64,000 nucleotides of DNA, taken from contig NZ_QMIM01000003.1 of the NCBI RefSeq assembly GCF_003287355.1, positions 1-64,000 on the forward strand, in the 5' to 3' direction. Shown here piece after piece: positions 26,446-33,657 of this stretch; the stretch's first letter is position 1, and each line of letters starts with the position of its first letter. A model generated the notes under the pieces. The model was not told the DNA's origin. It was given only the letters and a program-made list of their open reading frames with translations, and ran no database searches. A program made the translations under genes and the position numbers. Source of the stretch: Halorubrum sp. 48-1-W. GTDB taxonomy: Archaea; Halobacteriota; Halobacteria; Halobacteriales; Haloferacaceae.

Positions 26446-26509
26446 CTGTTATTAAGACTAGAGCATATATTATTTATAATTAGCTATCTACTATCCTATA
26501 TTGTTAACA
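26446..26509. promoter_or_regulatory. divergent promoter with facing CTGTTA boxes
   Basis: CTGTTATTAA directly follows the cobW3 start on one side, and the reverse complement of CTGTTAACAA abuts the start on the other. The pair forms an inverted arrangement around a TATATTATTTATAATTAG core. Candidate operator of a zinc or nickel regulator. Confidence 0.45.
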
Positions 26510-26842
26510 GTGACATCCGAAGAAGCCCGTAAACACGAGTCGCTCGACGTAGCGATTGTCGGGGCAGGTGCCGCAGGCGTCGGTCATGGGGCCGTCCTCG
26601 CGGATCTAGGTCTCGACTCCTACGCCATCCTCGAGCGAGGCGAAGTCGGGGCGGCGTTCCTACAGTGGCCAGAAGAAATGCGCCTCATCACGCCATCGTT
26701 TCCTAGCAACAGCTTCGGCTGCCGCGACCTCAACGCCGTCACCACTAACACCTCGCCCGCATTTGCGCTCGAAGAGTATCCTGACAAGAACATGTTCCTC
26801 GAGGACTTGTCCTACTGCGAATCCGACATGTGCGACTGCTAA
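26510..26842 (+). pseudogene. truncated FAD-dependent oxidoreductase N-terminus
   Basis: About 110 residues from GTG (a TTG at 26501 is also in frame). VAIVGAGAAGVGHGAVLADL and GAAFLQWPEEMRLITPSF are the N-terminal FAD fold of a CzcO/flavoprotein family that normally exceeds 350 residues. The frame leaves the family after FALEEYP and ends in an unrelated Cys-rich tail, [16 protein letters not shown]. An internal deletion has probably joined two genes. It sits just before the S14 paralog. Confidence 0.7.
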
Positions 26843-26844
26843 TC

Positions 26845-27027
26845 ATGACACGAGATACTCCGCAGAAAGAGAGTGGGATCGATCAGCTGAACGATTCGAG
26901 AGACGACCGACACGTCTGCCGCATGACGGGACGCGAACAAGGTCTCGTCGGTAAGTACGACATCTGGCTCTGCCGACAATCGTTTCGGGAACTGGCTCCG
27001 AAGATGGGGTTCAAAAAATATGACTGA
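26845..27027 (+). CDS. ribosomal protein S14 (uS14) paralog lacking two zinc Cys
   Basis: 60 residues. The C-terminal 35 residues ([20 protein letters not shown], then MGFKKYD) are unmistakable archaeal uS14. The usual zinc finger is C-x2-C...C-x2-C. Here the pairs read C25-R-M-T28 and C43-R-Q-S46, so two of four ligands are gone. The protein therefore should not hold zinc in the normal way. In bacteria, Cys-free ribosomal paralogs next to COG0523 genes replace the zinc forms during zinc starvation; the context here (CobW, ZnuABC) is the same. It overlaps the next reading frame by 8 bases. Confidence 0.85.
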   Translation: MTRDTPQKESGIDQLNDSRDDRHVCRMTGREQGLVGKYDIWLCRQSFRELAPKMGFKKYD

Positions 27028-27349
27028 CGCACGGAACTTCCCTGACAACGTCCCATCGACCGAGAACGACGGGAAGGAATCTGTCGTGGTCGTCGGCAAG
27101 GAGAATGTCGGGAAGTCGGAACTCGTCGCTGGACTCTCCGGGACGATGCCGACAACCGGAAACGTCCGTGGGACGACCGTCGACGTCGAGCGATACGAGT
27201 CTGACGAGTCAGGTGACGTACTAGATATTCGATATATCTACAACCGAAGAATGAATCCTTTCAGCAGGTGGAGACCGCAAGAGCCGACGACGCAGTCGGG
27301 TGACAGAGGATCATCCGTGGAATCCAGTGAGGTTCCAAGCATCATCTGA
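27020..27349 (+). pseudogene. truncated FeoB-like GTPase
   Basis: 109 residues. VVVVGKENVGKSELVAGLSG is a G1 motif and GNVRGTTVDVERYE a G2 region as in FeoB. After SGDVLDI the expected DTPG motif is missing, and the frame runs into unrelated residues. G3-G5 and the membrane domain are lost. The upstream coupling to S14 suggests that an intact S14-GTPase pair existed before deletion. It is convergent with and overlaps the cupin gene. Confidence 0.65.
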
Positions 27350-27688
27350 ACTTTCGGAGGAATCGAATTTGGGAGCGCTAATCAGCACGAAGGCACTTAC
27401 CCCCTCACCGTTCCTGATCTGCCTCGTTGCCTCGGGCGCAATCCAGACAGCATCTCCTTCTTCAACAGGAACCGATTCTTGATCAACTCGAACTTCGGCA
27501 GTCCCACTGACCAACACGTAGACTTCCTCGTGCTCGTCATCGACGTGGTCGTGTGGTTCGCTGTTCCATCCTGGTGGACATCGGGAGAAGGTTACGCCGA
27601 CCTGTCGACAGCCGAGCGGTTCACTCAGGAAATGCTTCGCATCTGAAACCTGTTCGACGTCCTCGCAATTCACCTTCCGATAGCTCAT
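27311..27688 (-). CDS. cupin-fold protein
   Basis: 125 residues. The cupin motifs are visible: PHDHVDDEHEEVYVLVSGTA (metal ligands His, His and Glu) and VPVEEGDAVWIAPEATRQIR. These small single-domain cupins bind a metal and often a sugar, acid or sulfur compound; the substrate is unknown. Its 3' end overlaps the truncated GTPase frame on the other strand. Confidence 0.8.
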   Translation of the reverse strand: MSYRKVNCEDVEQVSDAKHFLSEPLGCRQVGVTFSRCPPGWNSEPHDHVDDEHEEVYVLVSGTAEVRVDQESVPVEEGDAVWIAPEATRQIRNGEGVSAFVLISAPKFDSSESSDDAWNLTGFHG

Positions 27689-27849
27689 ACCAGAAGTTCC
27701 GAGATGAAAGTATTAATACTCTATGTCGAATTGGCTATTATTGATAATAGTGATGGCAATAATAACATTCGCTTTTCTAGTAGTCCGAGATCGTCGTGTA
27801 GACGAGCAGTATCTAAATCCGCGGGTAGCGCCACAGAACAGACGTTTCC

Positions 27850-29686
27850 GCGGCCACTTTTGTCGAACCAATCTTATCGAGAATTAATGGCGGAGTCACT
27901 GGACCCGCTTTCTGACCGTGCCTGCCGGATGACCGACGCCTACAACACAGGAATCGAAATCACTGAACAGTTGCGAGAAGGTGACTCCCTGCTATTGAGC
28001 GTTGCAGATAGTTCAATCCAGACAGAATACCTCAACGATAGCTATCCAGAGTGGCATCCTGCTCCACACTCCTTTCTCGGGATGGTTCGGCTCCTCATCT
28101 ACCGAGAGGCCACAGGTGAGAGCTATCAAGCGCTGGCTCGGTATCAAGAACTCGCCGAGCCACTCGATTTGGAACACATCCCTGATGAATCCGTGTTGTC
28201 CCGAACGTGGCGGAAACGCTTCGACGACGGCGTTCGGGAGTTCGTCCAGATTGCTTCGCACTTCGTCATTAAACAATCTCACGACCGCGAGTTTTCAGCT
28301 CCCGCTGTCCGGCCGAAAGCAGATATCGTCGACGAAGTGGACCCCTCTACTGATGATGAGACGGCTGGGTGTGAATTCTCCGACAAGCAAATCTACCGGA
28401 CGACTCGACTCACTCGTTATCACGGCTTCGATGAGTTTGATTCCGGTCGCGCTGCGAACACGACCTACGAAGACACGCAGTTCTTCGAATTGCAGACGTT
28501 CATGGGAATGGTCAACTGCGGGACGCCGCAAGGAGCGGCTCGGTTTCAGTATCGACACGGCTCGGACAGCAGTCCACACGGCGATACGCATCTTAGAACG
28601 ATCAAACAGTTTGCGCCAGGGGAACTGATCGATGGATTCGACAGAGTGGCCGATCGGCTGCTTTCGGTTATCGAATCCGAAGCATCGTTCCGTCGGCCGG
28701 TGACAGCTGCGATCGACATCACGACTATCCCCTATTACGGGGATGTCGAAGGGATGTCGATGGTCAGCGGTACGAAGGATAGAGACAGTCGGGCCTTCAA
28801 GTTCGCAACGCTCTCGATCATCGGACAGAATATCCCGCTCGTTCTTGCCGTGGAACCGGTTCGAGAAAGTTCTGGATGGGACGACAACCCGTCGAATCAG
28901 ATCCATCGTACTGTTCGGCGACTCGTTCGACGAGCGAAAAGACACGTTCCAATCGAGACAGTACTCTGTGACCGAGAGTTCGATTCGATACAAGTGTTCC
29001 AGACGCTCTCAAACCTCGATGTGAATTACCTCATTCCCAAGCGGATCTCCAGCTCTGAACGGGATGTACTCAAACACATGGAGGAAGACGACCAAGAGGT
29101 GGCTGTTGAGTCGGCTTCTATCCATGTGGAATCTGGATCGCATCCAATGCGGCTCCTGTACGTGCCGTCGACGAGTGGAGAGGGAACGGCCGTCTTCGCG
29201 ACGAATCTACGAGTCGGACCCGACGAGGCCGAGACGTTCTGTCAGCGCTACAGCCGCCGGTGGCAGATCGAGAGTGAGTATAAATCGATCAAAGGTGACT
29301 TTCTCGCCAAGACCTCCTCGAAAGACTACCGCGTTCGCCTGTTCTACTTCGTGTTCGCGGTCCTCTTGTACAATATCTGGCGGCTCACCGATTTCCTGCT
29401 GAAAGCGGACATCGACGGGGAGATGGACTACGCACCCGTGTTGACTGCGGGTGAGTGTGTTGAACTCGTTGCCTCGTCGTTGATTCCACACGACTAACCG
29501 GCTGATCCCCCACTGAGTCCGCCGTTTGGGAGTGACAACCCTATTCAGGAGCGGCAGAATCCACACAATTTCGCACGTTCGTCCGGTAGTTCGAGAGTAA
29601 GAATTCAAAATCGATCCCCGACTACTAAAAATCACCACGACTTGATGGCGATTCGATCCAAAACTAGCCTATCCTCCGAAACTGTG
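27850..29686 (+). mobile_element. IS4-like insertion sequence (copy B)
   Basis: The right end is defined by sequence shared with copy A, ending CCTCCGAAACTGTG at 29686. The left end is not resolved: no inverted copy of the right terminus was seen before 27887, so the start is approximate. It is in the same orientation as copy A, giving direct repeats about 29 kb apart. Confidence 0.6.
27887..29497 (+). CDS. IS4-like DDE transposase (copy B, complete)
   Basis: 536 residues from ATG 27887; an in-frame ATG at 27704 would add an unlikely 61 residues. Catalytic Asp in TAAIDITTIPYYGD, second Asp in VLCDREFDSIQ, and YSRRWQIESEYKSIK with the YREK signature and catalytic Glu. The last 139 residues repeat at 1-420. 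The frame is intact, so this copy could mobilise itself and act on the copy A end. Confidence 0.9.
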   Translation: MAESLDPLSDRACRMTDAYNTGIEITEQLREGDSLLLSVADSSIQTEYLNDSYPEWHPAPHSFLGMVRLLIYREATGESYQALARYQELAEPLDLEHIPDESVLSRTWRKRFDDGVREFVQIASHFVIKQSHDREFSAPAVRPKADIVDEVDPSTDDETAGCEFSDKQIYRTTRLTRYHGFDEFDSGRAANTTYEDTQFFELQTFMGMVNCGTPQGAARFQYRHGSDSSPHGDTHLRTIKQFAPGELIDGFDRVADRLLSVIESEASFRRPVTAAIDITTIPYYGDVEGMSMVSGTKDRDSRAFKFATLSIIGQNIPLVLAVEPVRESSGWDDNPSNQIHRTVRRLVRRAKRHVPIETVLCDREFDSIQVFQTLSNLDVNYLIPKRISSSERDVLKHMEEDDQEVAVESASIHVESGSHPMRLLYVPSTSGEGTAVFATNLRVGPDEAETFCQRYSRRWQIESEYKSIKGDFLAKTSSKDYRVRLFYFVFAVLLYNIWRLTDFLLKADIDGEMDYAPVLTAGECVELVASSLIPHD

Positions 29687-29770
29687 AACATCAGCATCAG
29701 AGAATCAGTATAGCAATATATGGTTTATTGGAAGTTTATGAAATGCTAAAACGTGGATATTCGGGGATAG

Positions 29771-29804
29771 ACTCTCTGTAACGCGCAATTAGCGTTTTGA
29801 GAGT
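29771..29804. repeat. nested stem-loop upstream of the recombinase
   Basis: ACTCTC...GAGAGT encloses AACGC...GCGTT around GCAATTA. It lies 12 bases left of the dif-like palindrome and may be an accessory site of the recombination region. Confidence 0.45.
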
Positions 29805-29815
29805 GCCGATTGCCT

Positions 29816-29847
29816 GTACGTACTCTTAGTTCGATAAGAGTACGTAC
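29816..29847. other. dif-like palindrome (recombinase core site candidate)
   Basis: Two perfect 13-bp arms, GTACGTACTCTTA and TAAGAGTACGTAC, flank a 6-bp centre GTTCGA. The 6-bp centre and the inner TTA/TAA ends match the layout of Xer dif sites. It is about 105 bp upstream of a tyrosine recombinase gene. Confidence 0.6.
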
Positions 29848-29885
29848 TTTCAAGCAGGTGGCCGCCCTGTATCAAAGCGAATCCC

Positions 29886-29960
29886 ATGACTCCACCCGAC
29901 ATCCCAGGTATTCCCGCCCAAATAGCCCTCGAAGCACGGTTCCAAGGAGGCGGTGAGTGA
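29886..29960 (+). CDS. 24-residue leader-like ORF before the recombinase
   Basis: A short frame MTPPDIPGIPAQ...GGGE whose stop overlaps the GTG start of the recombinase by 8 bases. It may couple translation. No other evidence that it is a real gene. Confidence 0.3.
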   Translation: MTPPDIPGIPAQIALEARFQGGGE

Positions 29961-31203
29961 GATGAGTTCTTCTGGCAACGGCGAGGGCCACACGGACGGC
30001 CAGGATGATCGGCCGGTCGAGGTCGCGGACGTCGTCGAGGATTACCTCACGGACAAGGGCAAAGGAGCGGAAGGAAAGAGTGGGACGTACCGCCGAGATG
30101 CAAAACGCGAACTCGACCGCTTTCTCACTTTCCTCGAAGATGAGCGCCCGCGTTCGCCCACGACATTCGAGGAGCTGACTATCCAGGATATCCGCCAATA
30201 CGCTCGCCATCTCGCGACGCAGGACTGGGCCGAAAGTACGATTCAGAACTATTACGCCCACATTTCGGCGTTCTGCGGTTGGGCAGTTCGCGAGGGATAC
30301 CTCGAGGAGAACCCGGCATTGAAATCACGGGCGAAAGAGCCACTCCCAGAAGACGACGGGCGGAAGACCGAGCGCCAACAGGCGTGGTCACCCGAGCAGC
30401 GAACGGCACTCCTGGAGTACGTCGACGAACAGGCACACGAAGCCATCGACGAAGTAGGTGAGAACCGCTACGAGGCGATCAAAGCGTGTCGTGACCGAGC
30501 GCTCGTCTATCTACTGTGCTTCTCAGGCGTCCGCGGCGCGGAAGTCCTGGCCGATGTCGCCGACGCCCGACGAGGTCGTGATGGGCTTCGCTGGTCGGAC
30601 GTTTCCCTCGAGGACAACACGATCACCGTCCTCGGGAAGAAGGGTGAATGGAGCGATAGGGCTGTCCCACCGTCTGCGATCCCGTCACTCGAACGCCTCC
30701 GATCAGTACTGAACCCACCGAGTGACGATTGGCCCGTGTTCACGACGCTGTCGTATCCCACCCTTATCGAGACGTTCAAAGACGAACTCGTTGAGCGGGA
30801 CTATACACGCGAAGAGGCTGAGAGTCTGCATCGCGAGCGCGTGAACGATGGGGACGTCTCGATGATCGAACTCTGTGTCGAGTACGATGTCGACCCTCCG
30901 GCGTTGACGACCCACAGCGCACGGCGGATTTTGCAGCGACTCACAGAGGACGCAGACATCGAGTTGGATGACGACAAACACGGCTATCTGGCGCCGCACG
31001 GCGCTCGTCGGGGAGCCGGCGAGGTGATGGTTCGGGAGTTCGGGTACACGGAGGCTGCACGACACCTGGATAACTCCGAGGAGGTTGTTCGTGAGCACTA
31101 CTCACATATCGAGGCGAGTGAACGCGCTCAGATGGCTGAGACGGCGTTTCAGAATCAGCGACCTAGCCAGAAAGATGTGCCCGACCAGGACTCCGACGGG
31201 TAG
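29953..31203 (+). CDS. tyrosine recombinase (XerC/D-like integrase)
   Basis: 416 residues. An N-terminal SAM-like core-binding domain (about 20-125: TYRRDAKRELDRFLTFLEDE, STIQNYYAHISAFCGW) precedes the catalytic domain. Catalytic residues seen: Arg in FSGVRGAEV (about R194), HGARR (His and Arg, about residue 350) and the nucleophile Tyr in VREHYSHIE (about 383). The start is GTG 29953 or ATG 29962. It probably resolves plasmid multimers or integrates the element, with the palindrome at 29816 as likely site. It is followed by the partition locus. Confidence 0.88.
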   Translation: MSEMSSSGNGEGHTDGQDDRPVEVADVVEDYLTDKGKGAEGKSGTYRRDAKRELDRFLTFLEDERPRSPTTFEELTIQDIRQYARHLATQDWAESTIQNYYAHISAFCGWAVREGYLEENPALKSRAKEPLPEDDGRKTERQQAWSPEQRTALLEYVDEQAHEAIDEVGENRYEAIKACRDRALVYLLCFSGVRGAEVLADVADARRGRDGLRWSDVSLEDNTITVLGKKGEWSDRAVPPSAIPSLERLRSVLNPPSDDWPVFTTLSYPTLIETFKDELVERDYTREEAESLHRERVNDGDVSMIELCVEYDVDPPALTTHSARRILQRLTEDADIELDDDKHGYLAPHGARRGAGEVMVREFGYTEAARHLDNSEEVVREHYSHIEASERAQMAETAFQNQRPSQKDVPDQDSDG

Positions 31204-31282
31204 TACTCATCTATCCACTGTGCCCCAGTCGGTAGCGATCTTAATGTCTGTCATAGTAGTGCTAACATGTTGAATGTTCAAA

Positions 31283-31566
31283 ATGTAGTTACCGTGAATA
31301 ATGAAAATAGTGTAACAAATAGTACTAACAGCAATAGCCTTTTTAACGGTAATATCGCTGATAACGGTACTACTGACCATAGTAGTAATAGTGGTAACAC
31401 CGCATATACTGTTAAAATCGGTATTACCGTTATTACTGTCGCATCAGAATAGGCTCTATACTGGGTGAAATGCCGAATTGGAGGAATAGAAGCAGATCAA
31501 TAATAGCATTATTAATGGTAGTACCGTTCTAAACGGTAATCGTCTGACGAACAATTATAACGGTAT
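31283..31566. repeat. iteron cluster upstream of parA (centromere candidate)
   Basis: Repeated TAACGGTA / TACCGTTA-like words: GTTACCGT (about 31288), TTAACGGTAAT (31343), ATAACGGTA (31361), GTGGTAACACC (31391), CGGTATTACCGTTATTAC (31419), GGTAGTACCGTTC and AAACGGTAAT (31518-31540), ATAACGGTATG (31558). They occur in both orientations and end 20 bases before parA. The stretch reads as an Asn/Thr-rich frame only because of the repeats. A likely parS-type binding site, possibly part of an origin. Confidence 0.7.
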
Positions 31567-31587
31567 GAATTCAATTTGAGGGTAGTT

Positions 31588-32472
31588 ATGACCGACACCT
31601 ACCCAGAAGTACTCGCCATCTCGTTTCAGAAGGGTGGCACTGGCAAGACATTCACCTCGTTGAACATTGCGGGCGGTCTTGCAGCTCGCGGCTTCAACGT
31701 GCTTGCCATCGACCTTGACCCACAGGGCACTCTCACCGCAAACCTTGGGAAGCGAGACCTCTACAAAGACCTGGACGCGCTCTCACTAGATGAAATCCTT
31801 TTAGATCCGAAAAGTTGGGATAATGTGAACGACCTCATCCACACCGATCACGAAGAGTTCGATCTTATCCCCAGCAACCAGAGTTATAATGGAAATAAAA
31901 CACCCCTAGACTCGGCTGATGCCGGCGAGAACCGATTGGGGCGACTCTTAGAACGACTTGAAGACGACTATCACTACGTTGTCTGTGATTGCCCACCGGA
32001 TTTCTCACCATACGCGAAAAACGCGGTCACGGCCGGCGAGAAGATCGTCGTGCCGATGGAGCCGGAGACGGAGATGCCGCATTCGACAGATCTGTTGTTC
32101 GACCAATATGAGGTCCTTGGAATGATGCACGATCTCGAGATTCAGTATCTCGCATTCCTGATGACGGTTAACTCGACGAAGATGACCAACGAGAACAAGC
32201 GAATGGTCGAGTGGTTCAATGAAACTTTCGACGAGAAGGGCGTTATTACTGACCATCGAGCGGCGTTCGCGAGGGCCAAAAAGAGCCAGCAGTCAATCTA
32301 CGCTCACCCAGAATCGCTCCGGAACGACGAAGTCGAACGATACGACGAACTCCTTCAATTGATTCTTAAGCAGACATCACCACCGACGCTCGGATTGGAT
32401 GTTGAAGCGGCAAAAGCGATGACCGTCGAAGATATTCGCGCTGCGGCGGCCGACCAAGAGGTGGAAGCATGA
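31588..32472 (+). CDS. parA: ParA-type partition ATPase
   Basis: 294 residues from MTDTYPEVLAISFQ; an upstream ATG 12 bases earlier is also possible. The deviant Walker A is KGGTGKTF, followed by AIDLDPQGTLT (Walker A') and VVCDCPPDFSPYAKNA (Walker B). ParA proteins form ATP-dependent gradients on the nucleoid that segregate plasmids. It is preceded by the iteron cluster and overlaps the partner gene by 4 bp (ATGA). Confidence 0.92.
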   Translation: MTDTYPEVLAISFQKGGTGKTFTSLNIAGGLAARGFNVLAIDLDPQGTLTANLGKRDLYKDLDALSLDEILLDPKSWDNVNDLIHTDHEEFDLIPSNQSYNGNKTPLDSADAGENRLGRLLERLEDDYHYVVCDCPPDFSPYAKNAVTAGEKIVVPMEPETEMPHSTDLLFDQYEVLGMMHDLEIQYLAFLMTVNSTKMTNENKRMVEWFNETFDEKGVITDHRAAFARAKKSQQSIYAHPESLRNDEVERYDELLQLILKQTSPPTLGLDVEAAKAMTVEDIRAAAADQEVEA

Positions 32473-32951
32473 GTGACGATCCCTCTGAAGACGACTTTGA
32501 GGCACAGATGAGCGATGTTTCAGAGCGGGCACAGAAGCTCGGAGTCTCCGGTTCGGACCCAAGCTCGAGTTCGGGCGCTGAATCGTTGCCCGAAAATACC
32601 ACGGGTGACACTGAGGAGATAGCCGAAGTGGATTCTGATGATCCATCGGCTGCTCAGCAGGCAGTTGAACAAGGGTCACGCACGACTGGAGGACCTGATA
32701 CCCACGAATACCCGAACCCAGATAGGGAGCTGGGAGCGCTTGCTGATGTCTATGCAAATAATAACGTATTCCTCTCACCCGAGGTCGTCGACGCCGTTGA
32801 GGGCCTCTGGGATGACATCGAGTATGAATGGAAGAAATCTCACGACACGGAACTCAACAAGAACTGGGACTTCTACATGGCCTGCTTCCGGGTCATCTTA
32901 GACAATCCCAATCTCATCCGCGACGAACTTGGTATGGACACTGAGGAGTAA
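32469..32951 (+). CDS. ParA partner protein, ParB-like adaptor candidate
   Basis: 160 residues. The first 90 are acidic and disordered. The C-terminal 70 (DRELGALADVYANNNVFLSP, then EVVDAVEGLWDDIEYEWKKS) are helical and may bind DNA or ParA. It lacks the classical ParB CTPase motifs. The position directly after parA, with 4-bp overlap, is that of a centromere-binding adaptor. A second set of iterons follows at 33012. Confidence 0.65.
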   Translation: MSDDPSEDDFEAQMSDVSERAQKLGVSGSDPSSSSGAESLPENTTGDTEEIAEVDSDDPSAAQQAVEQGSRTTGGPDTHEYPNPDRELGALADVYANNNVFLSPEVVDAVEGLWDDIEYEWKKSHDTELNKNWDFYMACFRVILDNPNLIRDELGMDTEE

Positions 32952-33011
32952 TCTCAGCGTTCTCTCCTGGCCAATAATATCACTTGTTTATGTGTTCGGT
33001 ATATAGGTGTG

Positions 33012-33066
33012 AACACTCATATTGGTAACAGTGGTAGTAACGTTAGTATGATTAATACCGTAGATA
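33012..33066. repeat. second iteron group downstream of the par genes
   Basis: ATTGGTAACAGTGGTAGTAACG and, further on, TAATACCGTAGATACCGC carry the same GGTAA/TACCG words as the cluster before parA. The par operon is therefore flanked on both sides. Confidence 0.5.
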
Positions 33067-33205
33067 CCGCAAACAACTATGCGGCCAGTGAGTTAGAGAC
33101 TTCGCGAATCGATATCAAGATCTCGGGTTGTAGAGGTGGCGATAGGCATTCTAAACGAAAAGCAGCGCGAGTTCCCTGCCCCATCGTGGGCGGGGGTGGG
33201 GCGCG

Positions 33206-33613
33206 TCACTCCGGCGCGTGTTCCGTCTCTTCGATATACCGCTCAACCACTTCCTCCGACACCGCACCTGTCGTTCCCACGTAGTACCCAACCTTCCAGA
33301 ATCCGCCACCCCAGAAATACGACTCCCGAATCTCGGGATACCGCTCCAGCAAGTGCTTACCCGAGTACGACTTGAACTGCCGAGCGAGGTCGGCTGGACT
33401 GTGTTTTGGGTCGCACTAGACGAACAGGTGTACGTGGTCGTCTGCAATCTCCAACGCCAGAATTTTGTGCCCGAAGTGGTCGGAAGTCTCACCAAACAAC
33501 TCTCGCACATCGTCTTCAACCACGTTGAGAACCGGGTGACGGTACTTGTGACACCAGACAAAATGATACTTACAGGAACTAACCGAATGTGCATGACTGC
33601 GGTACTCCTCTAT
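33206..33613 (-). pseudogene. tnpA: IS200-type TnpA (Y1 transposase), broken by a stop codon
   Basis: Reading on the minus strand gives YHFVWCHKYRHPVLNVVEDD, the HUH motif DDHVHLFV, then TAG, then CDPKHSPADLARQFKSYSGK with the nucleophilic Tyr, and a normal C-terminus ending EETEHAPE. The TAG at about 33416 lies one residue after the HUH motif, where relatives have Glu (GAG). The frame also begins at ATA GAG GAG TAC where an ATG is expected. So the gene has at least one, perhaps two, inactivating changes. It is divergent from an intact tnpB. Confidence 0.85.
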
Positions 33614-33657
33614 CTCTAATCCCTATATTTATGATGAGTTAGAACGATTGTCAAAGC

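Noticed and set aside
29872-30261. Minus-strand open frame overlapping the recombinase start
   Set aside because: Antisense to the conserved N-terminal domain of the recombinase; no motif, no separate promoter seen.
31267-31452. Asn/Thr-rich open frame before parA
   Set aside because: It arises from the TAACGGTA-type repeats; composition is extreme and there is no start signal. Treated as iterons.
33151-33594. Open frame reading through the TnpA region in a shifted frame
   Set aside because: The conserved Y1 transposase residues are in another frame; this one is a shadow.
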